Assembly (NCBI RefSeq): GCF_900101095.1
Contig: NZ_FNFM01000015.1
Location: 1 to 64,000, forward strand
Source: Actinopolyspora mzabensis
GTDB lineage: Bacteria > Actinomycetota > Actinomycetes > Mycobacteriales > Pseudonocardiaceae
Direction: 5' to 3'
Length of the DNA: 64,000 nucleotides
Part shown: in pieces, positions 35,468 to 43,803 of the stretch
Layout: every line of letters starts with the position of its first letter
Numbering within the stretch: the first letter of the stretch is position 1
Made by a program: the position numbers and the translations under genes
Notes under the pieces: generated by a model
What the model was told of the DNA's origin: nothing
Databases searched by the model: none
The model's input: the letters and a program-made list of their open reading frames with translations, nothing else

Positions 35468-36979
35468 ATGCAGAGTTGGGCAAGGCGAGGCGTGCAAGCA
35501 GCGCTGGTGACCGGCGGAATGCTCGCGGCCGGTACCGGTGTCGCTGCGGCGTCCGGGAACTGCCCGGACCGTCCCACCTCACCGCTCGGTGACCCGCTGA
35601 CTCCGGCCGAAGCGGCCGGAGACGGCACTCCCAGCCGCAGTGGGCTGTGCTTCGCGGGCGAGTTGTTCCCGGAGGACGGCAGGGATCCCCTCCGGGACAC
35701 GATCGCCAACGCCACCGCCGACACCCTCGTCGGCGTCATCGAACCCATACGCGATGTCCCACCCGAGTTCGACAACGAGCGCACTCAGCGGATCCCGCGC
35801 ATCACCGATGCGCCGGAGCCCGATGTCGAACGGACAGTCGAACGGACCGGCGAGCGAACAGCCCGGCAGCACTGGATCCCGCCTCGTACGGCGTCGACGG
35901 AGCGCCTGCCGGTCGAGCCTCCCCGCACCGGCCCCGCCACCGCGCTGCCCGAGTTGTCCTGGCGCACGGACGTGGCACGTTCCGCCCCGCTCGGGACCGC
36001 CGCCCGAGCCGAGGCTCAGCCCAGGGAACGCTCTCGCGGGAGGCACGCGGCCCAGGAGAGCAAACCGGCGGACGGCTTCCACCGCTCGTTGAGCTGGTCC
36101 GGACCGATCGGCGAGATCGTCGACAGGCTCGTCGATGCCCGGCAGCGAGTGGACGCCCTGCCGCATGACGACGCCCTGCCGCATGACGACGCCCTGCCGC
36201 ATGACGAAGCCCGGCCGCACGTCGACGACAGCACCCTCGAGATGCTGCCCGTCGCGTTGGTGAGGCCGCACATCGATCCGGCCGTGGCTCCCGAACTGGC
36301 CGCCCCACGCGGCGAGGGGATCGTGCAGGCCGGTCCGGTCGCGCGGTCGCACAACACACCGGGGCTGCTGCTCACCGATTCGGTCGACCTCACCTCGGCC
36401 GGGCTGGACACCGGGCCGGATCTGCGCGCGGTGCCGCGCGAGCTGCTGCGCTCGGTGCTTTCGGCGAATTCCGGTGTCGAGCGCCCCGCGGAGGACGCCG
36501 AGCCGCTTCGGCTGCCGAACGAGGCACATCAGCGAGCCGAGCAGGTGCCCACGCTGGTGGAGCCGGAACTTCTGGTCGCCACTCCCGATCCGATGAACGG
36601 CTCGGACGGTGCCGAGCTCGCCGAGCCGCTGGGGGAGTTCAACGCGTTCGGCGGCAACGCCGAGACCGGCGGTTTCTCCCGCATCGCACGCGAGTTGAGC
36701 GTCGAGGCAACCACCGCTATCCCGGCCTACGAAGCCGGGGAGGACGAGGTGGTCTTCAGCGAGCGCCCCGAGTTCTCGCGCGTGGTGGTGCGGGAGCTGG
36801 ATGAGTTGGCGGCCGCGATGCCGGAACGGCAGCAGGTGACTTCCAACCCGTTCCGCGAGCGGCCCACCGCCCGTGGTGCCGTCCCGGCGAAGATGATGGC
36901 GTTGCCGCTACTCGACGGGCACACGCGTCCACTGCCCGCGCTGGACGCCAACGGTATGCCGAAGGTCGGTGCCGTGTGA
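35468..36979 (+). CDS. Secreted protein with ALPHD repeats
   Basis: A 503-residue exported protein of unknown function. ATG 35468 follows GGAGGAGAG. The signal peptide (MQSWARRGVQAALVTGGMLA and on to AAAS) resembles those of other small secreted Pseudonocardiaceae proteins. The mature N-terminus reads GNCPDRPTSPLGDPL and includes a second Cys at SGLCFAGELFPED, so a disulfide is possible. Near residues 231-247 the pentapeptide ALPHD is repeated three times (a 15-bp DNA repeat at about 36160-36205). The remainder is rich in Pro, Glu, Arg and Ala without a recognisable domain. It shares direction and style with the gene 220 bases upstream, and the two may be paralogous in architecture. Confidence 0.75.
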   Translation: MQSWARRGVQAALVTGGMLAAGTGVAAASGNCPDRPTSPLGDPLTPAEAAGDGTPSRSGLCFAGELFPEDGRDPLRDTIANATADTLVGVIEPIRDVPPEFDNERTQRIPRITDAPEPDVERTVERTGERTARQHWIPPRTASTERLPVEPPRTGPATALPELSWRTDVARSAPLGTAARAEAQPRERSRGRHAAQESKPADGFHRSLSWSGPIGEIVDRLVDARQRVDALPHDDALPHDDALPHDEARPHVDDSTLEMLPVALVRPHIDPAVAPELAAPRGEGIVQAGPVARSHNTPGLLLTDSVDLTSAGLDTGPDLRAVPRELLRSVLSANSGVERPAEDAEPLRLPNEAHQRAEQVPTLVEPELLVATPDPMNGSDGAELAEPLGEFNAFGGNAETGGFSRIARELSVEATTAIPAYEAGEDEVVFSERPEFSRVVVRELDELAAAMPERQQVTSNPFRERPTARGAVPAKMMALPLLDGHTRPLPALDANGMPKVGAV

Positions 36980-37093
36980 GCGCCGTGGCGGGTTCGCCGC
37001 ACGCGTACGACCGGGACTGACCACCCCGGAAGTACGCGTCCTGTCGCCCTTGCGGGACCGCTTGGCGATTGTCGGTAGCCGCGGGGCGGCGTT

Positions 37094-37130
37094 ATCGGGG
37101 CCGGGGAGCTGGGAACTCCCCGGCCCCGAT
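37094..37130. terminator. Bidirectional terminator hairpin
   Basis: ATCGGGGCCGGGGAG (37094-37108) pairs perfectly with CTCCCCGGCCCCGAT (37116-37130) over a 7-base loop. It lies between the convergent secreted-protein and GT87 genes. Confidence 0.8.
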
Positions 37131-37193
37131 TGTCGTCTCAGCTCCGGTGGCCGCCTCCGGGAGCCTCACTTCCGGGATCGCCGCCGCGGCGGT

Positions 37194-38675
37194 TCAGCCG
37201 CCGGATCCGTCCGGAGCGGTCGATCTGGCGCTCCCGGTGGGGCCGGAGCCCACGGATCCGCTGGTGCCGGACTCGGTCCCATCGGAGCGGGCTCTCCCGT
37301 CGTCGAAGCTTTCGCTGTCGGAGCCCTCGGTAGCGGAGCCCTCGACAGCGGAGCCCTCGGTAATGGGGTTCCCGTGAGCGGGGTCCTCGGGAGTCGACCG
37401 CTCACCGGGATTCGGCGTGGTGGGAACCGGCGTCCTCGTCTCGGAATTCGAGTACCGGGCCTGCCAACCGAGAAAAGCGTGGTAAACCAGGAAACCTACT
37501 CCCAGATACACATACGCGTTGCCGATCAGGTGCTCGAAGAAGTTCCACGTGAGCTCCTTGCCGTCACCCTGGGGAACCAGCCAGTGCGGGCCGATCAGGT
37601 AGAGCTCCACCGCGAGTCCCAACGAGACCAGCAGTGGCCAGTCGCGCCGGGTGTAGCCACGCCCGAACAGCAGCACCAGCCCCGGCACCACCCAGACCCA
37701 GTGGTGCGACCAGGAGATCGGCGAGATCAGCAGACCGAACACCGCGTTGATCACCAGCGCTGTCGAGTAGTCCCGGCGCTGTCCGTTCCGGGGGCGCAGT
37801 GCCGCCAGCATCCCGAACACCGCCAAGCCCGCCAGCAGCAGGATCAGCACCCCCAGGCAGCCGCTCAACCAGGGTTCCGGCACGGCGAGCTTGCTCAGCA
37901 ACGAGCGCAGCGAGACGTTGCCCGCGTAGATCGAGGCGTCGCCCGTGAACTGCGGGCCGAACGAGACGTCGCTGCTGGCGAACACCTCGTGCAGCCAGAA
38001 CTCGCGCGCGTCGTCGAACGCGAGCAGGAAACCGAGTGCCACGGTCGCCAGGAAGGTCACCACCGTCGTCACGATCGCGCGCAGGTCGCGGCGCAGCAGG
38101 AAGAACAGCAGGAACACGGCGGGTGTGAGCTTGAGGCCCGCGGCGATGCCGAGCAGCACTCCTCTGGGGTAGGGCAGCTTGCGGTGCCCGTCCGCCCGCC
38201 ACAGGCAGTCGACGGCGACCAGCGCCATGAGCACCAGGTTGATCTGCGCGTAGGTGAGGGTTTCCCGTACCGGCTCGACGAGGGTGGCCAACGGCAGCAC
38301 CGCGGCGGTGATCAGCAGGACGGTTCGTCGGCTCGCCGGGCCGAAGTCGGCCGTCCGAAGGATCACGTACAGCGTGACCAGCAGGGCGACGTGACTGACG
38401 AACATGATCAGTGCGACGGCGACCGTCTTGGAGACCAGCGCCAGCGGTGTGAACGCGACGGCCGCGAACGGTGGGTAGATGAACGGCAGCCGCAGTCCCA
38501 CTTCGGTGGGCGGCAGATCGTGATAGATCGGTTGCCCGTTCCACCACGCCTGTGCGCCGAGCCGGTACACCTCGCCGTCGATGTGGGCGTGCGGGTCTAT
38601 GGCCGAGACGAGGACCACCGCGAGGAACTCGCACAGTGCGATTACGAAGAGTATTTTTCGGTGTTCGTACACCAT
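37194..38675 (-). CDS. GT87-type polyprenol-phosphate mannosyltransferase
   Basis: Membrane glycosyltransferase of 493 residues (DUF2029/GT-C fold), related to the mycobacterial alpha-1,2-mannosyltransferases PimE and Rv2181. The start is taken as ATG 38675. A first helix (KILFVIALCEFLAVVLVSAI) is followed by an extracytoplasmic loop with the acidic motif DPHAHIDGEVYRLGAQAWW and IYHDLPPTEVGLRLPFIYPP, which places the catalytic Asp outside the cell. About nine more helices follow, including SPISWSHHWVWVVPGLVLLF. The C-terminal 70 residues are Ser/Gly/Thr/Glu-rich (EGSAVEGSATEGSDSES). It probably adds mannose from polyprenyl-phosphate-mannose to lipoglycans or surface proteins. Confidence 0.85.
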   Translation of the reverse strand: MVYEHRKILFVIALCEFLAVVLVSAIDPHAHIDGEVYRLGAQAWWNGQPIYHDLPPTEVGLRLPFIYPPFAAVAFTPLALVSKTVAVALIMFVSHVALLVTLYVILRTADFGPASRRTVLLITAAVLPLATLVEPVRETLTYAQINLVLMALVAVDCLWRADGHRKLPYPRGVLLGIAAGLKLTPAVFLLFFLLRRDLRAIVTTVVTFLATVALGFLLAFDDAREFWLHEVFASSDVSFGPQFTGDASIYAGNVSLRSLLSKLAVPEPWLSGCLGVLILLLAGLAVFGMLAALRPRNGQRRDYSTALVINAVFGLLISPISWSHHWVWVVPGLVLLFGRGYTRRDWPLLVSLGLAVELYLIGPHWLVPQGDGKELTWNFFEHLIGNAYVYLGVGFLVYHAFLGWQARYSNSETRTPVPTTPNPGERSTPEDPAHGNPITEGSAVEGSATEGSDSESFDDGRARSDGTESGTSGSVGSGPTGSARSTAPDGSGG

Positions 38676-39181
38676 GCTGACAAGTGATCCCCGTTCGGGG
38701 AATTGTGTTGTCGGCCGCACACTGCCACCGTCCTGTTGGTCCTGCTGGTTCGTCGGGTGGTCCGAGAACCGCGTCCGTTCCCGCTCGGCTTCCGGGAACT
38801 CCGAGCCGCCAAGTGCCCGTGCCGCGGGTTCCGCCGCGACTCGGAGACATCCGCGCCGGAGCCCGTGGCACGGGCCGGCGAGCCGGACGCCAGCGGCGGG
38901 CCGATCGTTCGGGGTGGAACGCGTTCCCGGACAGCAGTCGAGATGTCAACCAGAGTAGGAGGTCGGGGCACAACGCCGGAGTACCGCCACGGTTCATCTC
39001 GATGTCGCCGAACCGTCGCGAAAACATCACCTCGGGTTCCCGGGGTTCGACAGTGCTCACGTTGTGTTAGTAACTCAACGAAAAAACACCATGACGTGTG
39101 GTGTCGGAACCCTTGAATTCGATCCCGCTACGAGGGGAGGCTCAAATTCACTGCTCCATCTGGTGGGGAGGGTAGCTCCGA
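38676..39181. other. Divergent intergenic region, about 505 bases
   Basis: The region separates the GT87 gene from the PAS-GGDEF gene and shows no supported gene. The part before 39182 is AT-richer and has two small dyads: GTTG...CAAC around 39061-39079 and ACACCA-TGACGTG-TGGTGT at 39086-39104. The promoter of the PAS-GGDEF gene is probably here. Confidence 0.4.
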
Positions 39182-40033
39182 ATGAGTGTTGTCTATGCCA
39201 CTGGCGTGTCCCAGTTCACCGGGGTGTGGGATGAACTCATCATGAGTCTGACCACCGGATTCATGCTCACCGACGAGCGGGGTCAGGTGTTGGCCACGAA
39301 CGATGCCGCCGCGGATCTGCTGCGGCTGGATCGCACGGACCTGCTCACCGGTTCGCGCCCGGCGGACTGGGCGATGCGGGACAGCACCGGAGCGCGACTG
39401 CCCGACTGGACCGATCTGACCAGCCAGGTGCTGCGTACCGGCACCCGGATGTCCACGCCCGTCGTGATCACCCGAGAGGGCAAGCCGAGCGGGCACCTCT
39501 GGATGGACTACCAGCCCACCCGCACCTGTTCGCAACAGCGGGTGTTGATGTTCCTCCAACCGGTGGATTCCGAGGTGTCGCACTCCCGTGGAATGACTGA
39601 TCCGTTGACGGGCCTGCCGGGGCGGGTGCTGCTGTTGGACAGGCTCGACCAGGCACTGGCGCGGGCCCGTTGCCGGACCACCCTGACCACGTTGGTGCTC
39701 GTGGACGTCCGCAGGCTCGAACAGTTCAACGTCGACTACGGCTTCGCTCAGGGGGACGAGCTGCTGACCATGATCGCGGGGAGGCTGCGGCAGAGCGTCG
39801 CCGACGAGCACACCGTGGCCCGTTTCGGTGGGGACGAGTTCGCGGTGGTCGTGGAACATCCCAGCGGGACCGGCGACGAGATCGCCGAGGGAGCTCGCAG
39901 CGCGGTGGCCCGTCCCATGCGGCTGCAGCGCAGACAGGTCCGCCCGAGCGTTCGGGTCTCCTGGGTCACGAGCGACGGTCACGCCTCGGTGCATTCGGTG
40001 ATCAGTCGTGCGGAGCGGCAGTTGAAGGACTGA
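39182..40033 (+). CDS. PAS-GGDEF protein (probable diguanylate cyclase)
   Basis: A soluble 283-residue protein. ATG 39182 follows GGGGAGGG at about 9 bases. Residues 15-125 form a PAS-like sensor (LIMSLTTGFMLTDERGQVLA, NDAAADLLRLDRTDLL). The GGDEF domain follows: MTDPLTGLPGRVLLLDRLDQ, LVLVDVRRLEQFNVDYGFAQ and RFGGDEFAVVVEHPSG. The GGDEF active site is complete, but the substrate-binding stretch is shorter than normal and the inhibitory RxxD site is absent, so activity is probable but not certain. It converges on the GGDEF-EAL gene 243 bases downstream. Confidence 0.88.
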   Translation: MSVVYATGVSQFTGVWDELIMSLTTGFMLTDERGQVLATNDAAADLLRLDRTDLLTGSRPADWAMRDSTGARLPDWTDLTSQVLRTGTRMSTPVVITREGKPSGHLWMDYQPTRTCSQQRVLMFLQPVDSEVSHSRGMTDPLTGLPGRVLLLDRLDQALARARCRTTLTTLVLVDVRRLEQFNVDYGFAQGDELLTMIAGRLRQSVADEHTVARFGGDEFAVVVEHPSGTGDEIAEGARSAVARPMRLQRRQVRPSVRVSWVTSDGHASVHSVISRAERQLKD

Positions 40034-40276
40034 TGTTTACCGCGGGAGCGACGTCGCTCCGGGGGCTTCGTTGGTCGGCCCGGCGTATCCCGCCGCGGCC
40101 GGCTGTCTCCCCGTACGGCCGCCACCCCGTACGGCCGCAAGGAGAGGGCCCGAAGGCAGCGGCGAGGTGTCCCCGGCGAGCTCGGTTCCGGGGAAACACC
40201 CAGCCGAGGCGGGGAAAGCTCGCCGCGCCGCTCCGGCGTCCTCGGAGTTGATCGGTTTCGCTCGGACGTTCCGGCC

Positions 40277-42454
40277 TCACCGGTGCTGTTCGGCGGTCAG
40301 TAGTTCTCGTACCGCGTCCGGGGGGCCCGGTTTCGCGAAGAGCCAGCCCTGCCCGGTTTCACACCCGATCTCGCTCATCCGCTTGGCCTGGGCGTGGGTC
40401 TCGACACCCTCGGCGGTCACGGTCAGCCCCAGGGTGTGTGCCAGGTCGACCAGGGTGCTCACGATCCGGGCATCCACCGGATCGATGCACTCGCTGTCGG
40501 CGAGCCCCTCCATGAACGAACCGGCGATCTTGAGCTCGTGCACGGGCAGGTGCCGTAGATAAGCCAGGTTGGAGTAGCCGGTGCCGAAGTCGTCGATCGC
40601 GATGCGCACTCCCATCCGGGACAGGGTGCGAAGGGCCTCGAGCGGTTCGTCGGCGGTGCCCATGATCGCGCTCTCGGTCAGCTCCAGCTGCAGCTTCCCC
40701 GGGTCCAGACCGGTCCGGTCGAGAATCTCGGTGACGTCGGAGACGAGGTTGGGGTCCCGGGACTGTCGCACGGCCAGGTTCACGCTCATGAACGGCGCGG
40801 CCCGGCCGAACTCGTCCTGCCAGGCCTTCGCCTGCTCGCAAGCCTTGCTGAGCACCCAGCGCCCCAGTGGGACGATCATGCCGGTCTCCTCGGCGAGACC
40901 GATGAACCGGTCGGGGCCGAGCCTGCCCAGCTCCGGGTGCCACCACCGAACCAGCGCCTCCACGCCGGAGACGGTGTACTCGCCGAGTTCGACCAGCGGC
41001 TGGTAATCGACGTAGAACTCCTCGCGTTCCAGCGCCGCTGGCATGGCTGCCGAGAGCCGGAACTGCGCGACCTCGCTCGCGTTGCGTTCGGTGTCGAACA
41101 GCGCCCACTGGTTCTTGCCCTCGGCCTTGGCCCAGTACAGCGTGACGTCCGCGTCGCGCATCAGTTCGGCGGGTGTCTGCCCCGCCGTGGAGCGCTCCAG
41201 GATCCCGATGCTGGCCGAGACCGCGAGCTCCTGGTTGCCGACACGCATCGGGGAAACCAGGGTTTCCAGCACGTGGTTGGCCACTTCGATGGCCTGCTGC
41301 GTGCCCTGCGATCCCTGGATGAGGATCACGAACTCGTCCCCGCCCATCCGCGCGACGAGCCGGTCCTCGCCCCGCACGGCCTCGTCGAGGCGCTGCGCCA
41401 CGGTCACCAGCAGGTCGTCACCCACGTGGTGTCCGAGGCTGTCGTTGATGACCTTGAAACCGTCGAGGTCCATGTAGCACAGCGCCACCCGGTCGGTTCG
41501 CTTCGTGCTATCGGAGTCCTCGCGCAGTGCCTCGGTGAGCCGGTCCAGGAACAGGGCACGGTTGGGCAGACCGGTCAACGGGTCGTGCAGGGCCTGGTGC
41601 CGCAGCCGGTCCTGCAGCATCTTGCGGTCGGTGACGTCCTCCATCATCGCGACCTGGTAGAGCGGCATGCCGTCCTCACCGCGTACCAGCGACACGATCA
41701 GTTCGGTCCACGACTTGCTGCCGTCCGGGCGGGTGAAGTGCTTCTCGACCCGGTACTGCTCGCGTTCGCCGCGGACGAGTTCCTCGTAGACCCGCCAGAC
41801 GGTGTCGTTGTCCTCGGGATCGACCAGGTCGTAGACCATCAGGCCGCGCAGTTCCTCGGCGGTGCGCCCCAGGATCCGCCGCAGGGAGGCGTTGGCCTCC
41901 ATGATCCGGCCCTCGGTGTCGGCGATCCCGATACCGATGGCGGCTTCGGCGAAGATCGCCCGGAACCTGGCCTCACTGGTGCGCAGGGCCTGTTCCACGG
42001 AGTCGCGTGCGTCCAGCACGGCCTGACGGATGGCTTCCTGCTCGTCCAGGGTCCGTTTGCGGGCCGCCTGCATGAATCCCGCCGAGATCGCGGACTGGAT
42101 CGCCGAAACGCGCGTTCGCATCTCGGGGCTCTCCGCGATGCCGAGCGTGGGAAGCATGTGTTCCCCGACGTTCTCGATCGTTCTCGCGAGGGACTCGGCG
42201 CCGGTGAAGTGCACGGACACCAGCTCGGAACCGACCTCGCGGGCGGCGTCGGTGTGCTGCGGCTCGCTCAGCAACGCCTCGACCAGCTGGTCGGTGTAGC
42301 CTTCCAGCAGTTCTTCCACTTCCGCGCCGGTCATCGGCACGTAACTGGTCCCGACGAGCGCCCGGCTCCAGGCAGCGGCGAAGTCCCGTTTGCGCTGTCC
42401 GTCCACACTCGTCACCTCGTGAGCGCTTGAAACAGGCGCTGTCCAGCCGGTCAT
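40277..42454 (-). CDS. PAS-GGDEF-EAL c-di-GMP turnover protein
   Basis: A soluble protein of 725 residues with, in order, an N-terminal helical region of unknown type (about 1-150), a PAS domain (FRAIFAEAAIGIGIADTEGR), a GGDEF domain (LHDPLTGLPNRALFLDRLTE, MDLDGFKVINDSLGHHVGDD, RMGGDEFVILIQ) and an EAL domain. The EAL catalytic residues are all visible: VSGVEALVRWWHPELG, MSVNLAV, LQLELTESAI, IDDFGTGYSNL, the Lys of ELKIAGSF, TAEGVET and Gln of GQGWLF. The Asp usually next to that Lys is Ala (KIA for KID). It may both make and degrade c-di-GMP. The start is ATG 42454, after GGAGGGC at about 10 bases; a GTG 51 bases further in (42403) is an alternative. Confidence 0.93.
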   Translation of the reverse strand: MTGWTAPVSSAHEVTSVDGQRKRDFAAAWSRALVGTSYVPMTGAEVEELLEGYTDQLVEALLSEPQHTDAAREVGSELVSVHFTGAESLARTIENVGEHMLPTLGIAESPEMRTRVSAIQSAISAGFMQAARKRTLDEQEAIRQAVLDARDSVEQALRTSEARFRAIFAEAAIGIGIADTEGRIMEANASLRRILGRTAEELRGLMVYDLVDPEDNDTVWRVYEELVRGEREQYRVEKHFTRPDGSKSWTELIVSLVRGEDGMPLYQVAMMEDVTDRKMLQDRLRHQALHDPLTGLPNRALFLDRLTEALREDSDSTKRTDRVALCYMDLDGFKVINDSLGHHVGDDLLVTVAQRLDEAVRGEDRLVARMGGDEFVILIQGSQGTQQAIEVANHVLETLVSPMRVGNQELAVSASIGILERSTAGQTPAELMRDADVTLYWAKAEGKNQWALFDTERNASEVAQFRLSAAMPAALEREEFYVDYQPLVELGEYTVSGVEALVRWWHPELGRLGPDRFIGLAEETGMIVPLGRWVLSKACEQAKAWQDEFGRAAPFMSVNLAVRQSRDPNLVSDVTEILDRTGLDPGKLQLELTESAIMGTADEPLEALRTLSRMGVRIAIDDFGTGYSNLAYLRHLPVHELKIAGSFMEGLADSECIDPVDARIVSTLVDLAHTLGLTVTAEGVETHAQAKRMSEIGCETGQGWLFAKPGPPDAVRELLTAEQHR

Positions 42455-42813
42455 GCCCGCGGCGCCCTCCGCTTCTCGTAGTCGCCCGCGCAAGGTACTC
42501 GGGAGAGCATACGGCCGATGCCACCCGTCGGTCGAACGCGGAACCTGTTGCCGCCCAGGGTAGCTAGCCGCTGTGAATTGACGGGAAGTGCTGACGGAGA
42601 TCGAATCGGCTGATCATGTCACCCGAACGGGGCGAGTTTTGTGAAACACGCGGTGTCCGGTTTGCCTCGTTGTGGTGAAAAGGTAACACGATACCTAGTA
42701 GTGCGGTGGAACGATCGCAGCCTTCGCCGCACGACCGGAATTCCACAACGGCGGTTACCCGTGGGGACCGACGCCACACCCCCGGGCCGCGGGACGAGCA
42801 CGAGGGGACAATC
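42455..42813. promoter_or_regulatory. Divergent promoter region before the lysozyme gene
   Basis: About 359 bases between the GGDEF-EAL and GH25 genes. The part at 42640-42700 is AT-rich, with GTGAAAAGGTAACACGATAC. GTGAA and GTAAC within this stretch resemble the direct half-sites reported for MtrA, and GATACC could serve as a -10. I see no riboswitch: the conserved core of the c-di-AMP riboswitch often found before actinobacterial wall hydrolases is absent. Confidence 0.35.
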
Positions 42814-43632
42814 ATGCACGGTTCGAGGGGATGTGGTCGCGCCCGAGCGCTGACCGTGGCCTTATCAGCGTTGTTCGGCACGGTACTGCTGCTGGGAACC
42901 TCCGCGCAGGCCGTGAGCGAATCCTCGCCGGCCCGGGGGCAGGCGGGCCACGAGATGGGCTCGCAGATTCGGGAACACGAGGGTGGTGATCCCTCCGCCG
43001 ATCCCGCCACGGCACGCAATCCCTCGGTCAAGGGGATGGACGTGAGCGGGCACCAGAACTGGGTCGACTGGCGACACTGGTGGAACAAGGGGATGCGGTT
43101 CGCCTACGTCAAAGCCACCGAGGGCACGGGCTACACCAGTCCGGACTTCAACCACCAGTACACCGGCTCGTACGAGGTCGGAATGATCCGGGGCGCCTAT
43201 CACTTCGCACTGCCCGACCGCTCCGGGGGCGCGGCCCAGGCGCGCTACTTCGTCGCCAACGGCGGCGGCTGGTCCGACGACGGCAAAACCCTGCCCGGCG
43301 CGTTGGACATCGAGTACAACCCGTACGGACCCACCTGCTACGGCAAGAGCAAGGCGGCCATGACGGCCTGGATCCGGGACTTCAGCGACACCTATCGGGA
43401 ACTGACCGGCAGGTACCCCACCATCTACACCAGCACCAGCTGGTGGAACAAGTGCGTGGCCTCGGACTTCGGCGACACCAATCCACTGTGGGTGGCGCGC
43501 TACAACGACTACATCGGTCCGCTACCGCACGGCTGGGGGTTCCACACCTTCTGGCAGTACACCTCGTCCCCGTTGGACAAGAACCTGTTCAACGGCTCCT
43601 ACAAGCAGCTCGAGCGGCTGGCACGCGGGTGA
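42814..43632 (+). CDS. Secreted GH25 lysozyme (N-acetylmuramidase)
   Basis: A 272-residue exported muramidase cleaving the glycan strands of peptidoglycan. ATG 42814 follows GAGGGG at about 7 bases. The signal peptide includes ALTVALSALFGTVLLLGTSA; codon 17 in it is a rare TTA. The GH25 barrel shows KGMDVSGHQNWVDWRHWW (first catalytic-site Asp), FAYVKATEGTGYTSPDFNHQ, GAYHFALP, and GALDIEYNPYG, where Asp and Glu of DIE are the catalytic acids near residues 165-167. It ends with FHTFWQYTSSP. There is no separate wall-binding module. It resembles the Streptomyces cellosyl/muramidase type and could serve wall remodelling, or attack on other cells. Confidence 0.95.
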   Translation: MHGSRGCGRARALTVALSALFGTVLLLGTSAQAVSESSPARGQAGHEMGSQIREHEGGDPSADPATARNPSVKGMDVSGHQNWVDWRHWWNKGMRFAYVKATEGTGYTSPDFNHQYTGSYEVGMIRGAYHFALPDRSGGAAQARYFVANGGGWSDDGKTLPGALDIEYNPYGPTCYGKSKAAMTAWIRDFSDTYRELTGRYPTIYTSTSWWNKCVASDFGDTNPLWVARYNDYIGPLPHGWGFHTFWQYTSSPLDKNLFNGSYKQLERLARG

Positions 43633-43754
43633 GGACTCTCCCGTGCGCCCCGGGCGGACCTTCGTCGTCCGGAAGTCGGCCCGAGACCGCGCGGCGCCGA
43701 CTCGGGTGCCGAACCCGAGCACCCGAACAACCACCGCTACGAGTTCCGGGAGGC

Positions 43755-43790
43755 GAGTGCCGTCGACAGGCGTCGGTGTCGACGGCACTC
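43755..43790. terminator. Bidirectional terminator between lysozyme and purL
   Basis: GAGTGCCGTCGAC (43755-43767) pairs perfectly with GTCGACGGCACTC (43778-43790) over a 10-base loop in the convergent gap. Confidence 0.8.
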
Positions 43791-43803
43791 CGCCCGGGAA
43801 CGA

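Noticed and set aside
40937-42430. A 497-codon plus-strand frame
   Set aside because: It is antisense to the GGDEF-EAL gene, which has clear domains.
42455-42813. c-di-AMP riboswitch before the GH25 lysozyme
   Set aside because: Such riboswitches often precede actinobacterial wall hydrolases, but I could not find the conserved core segments here.
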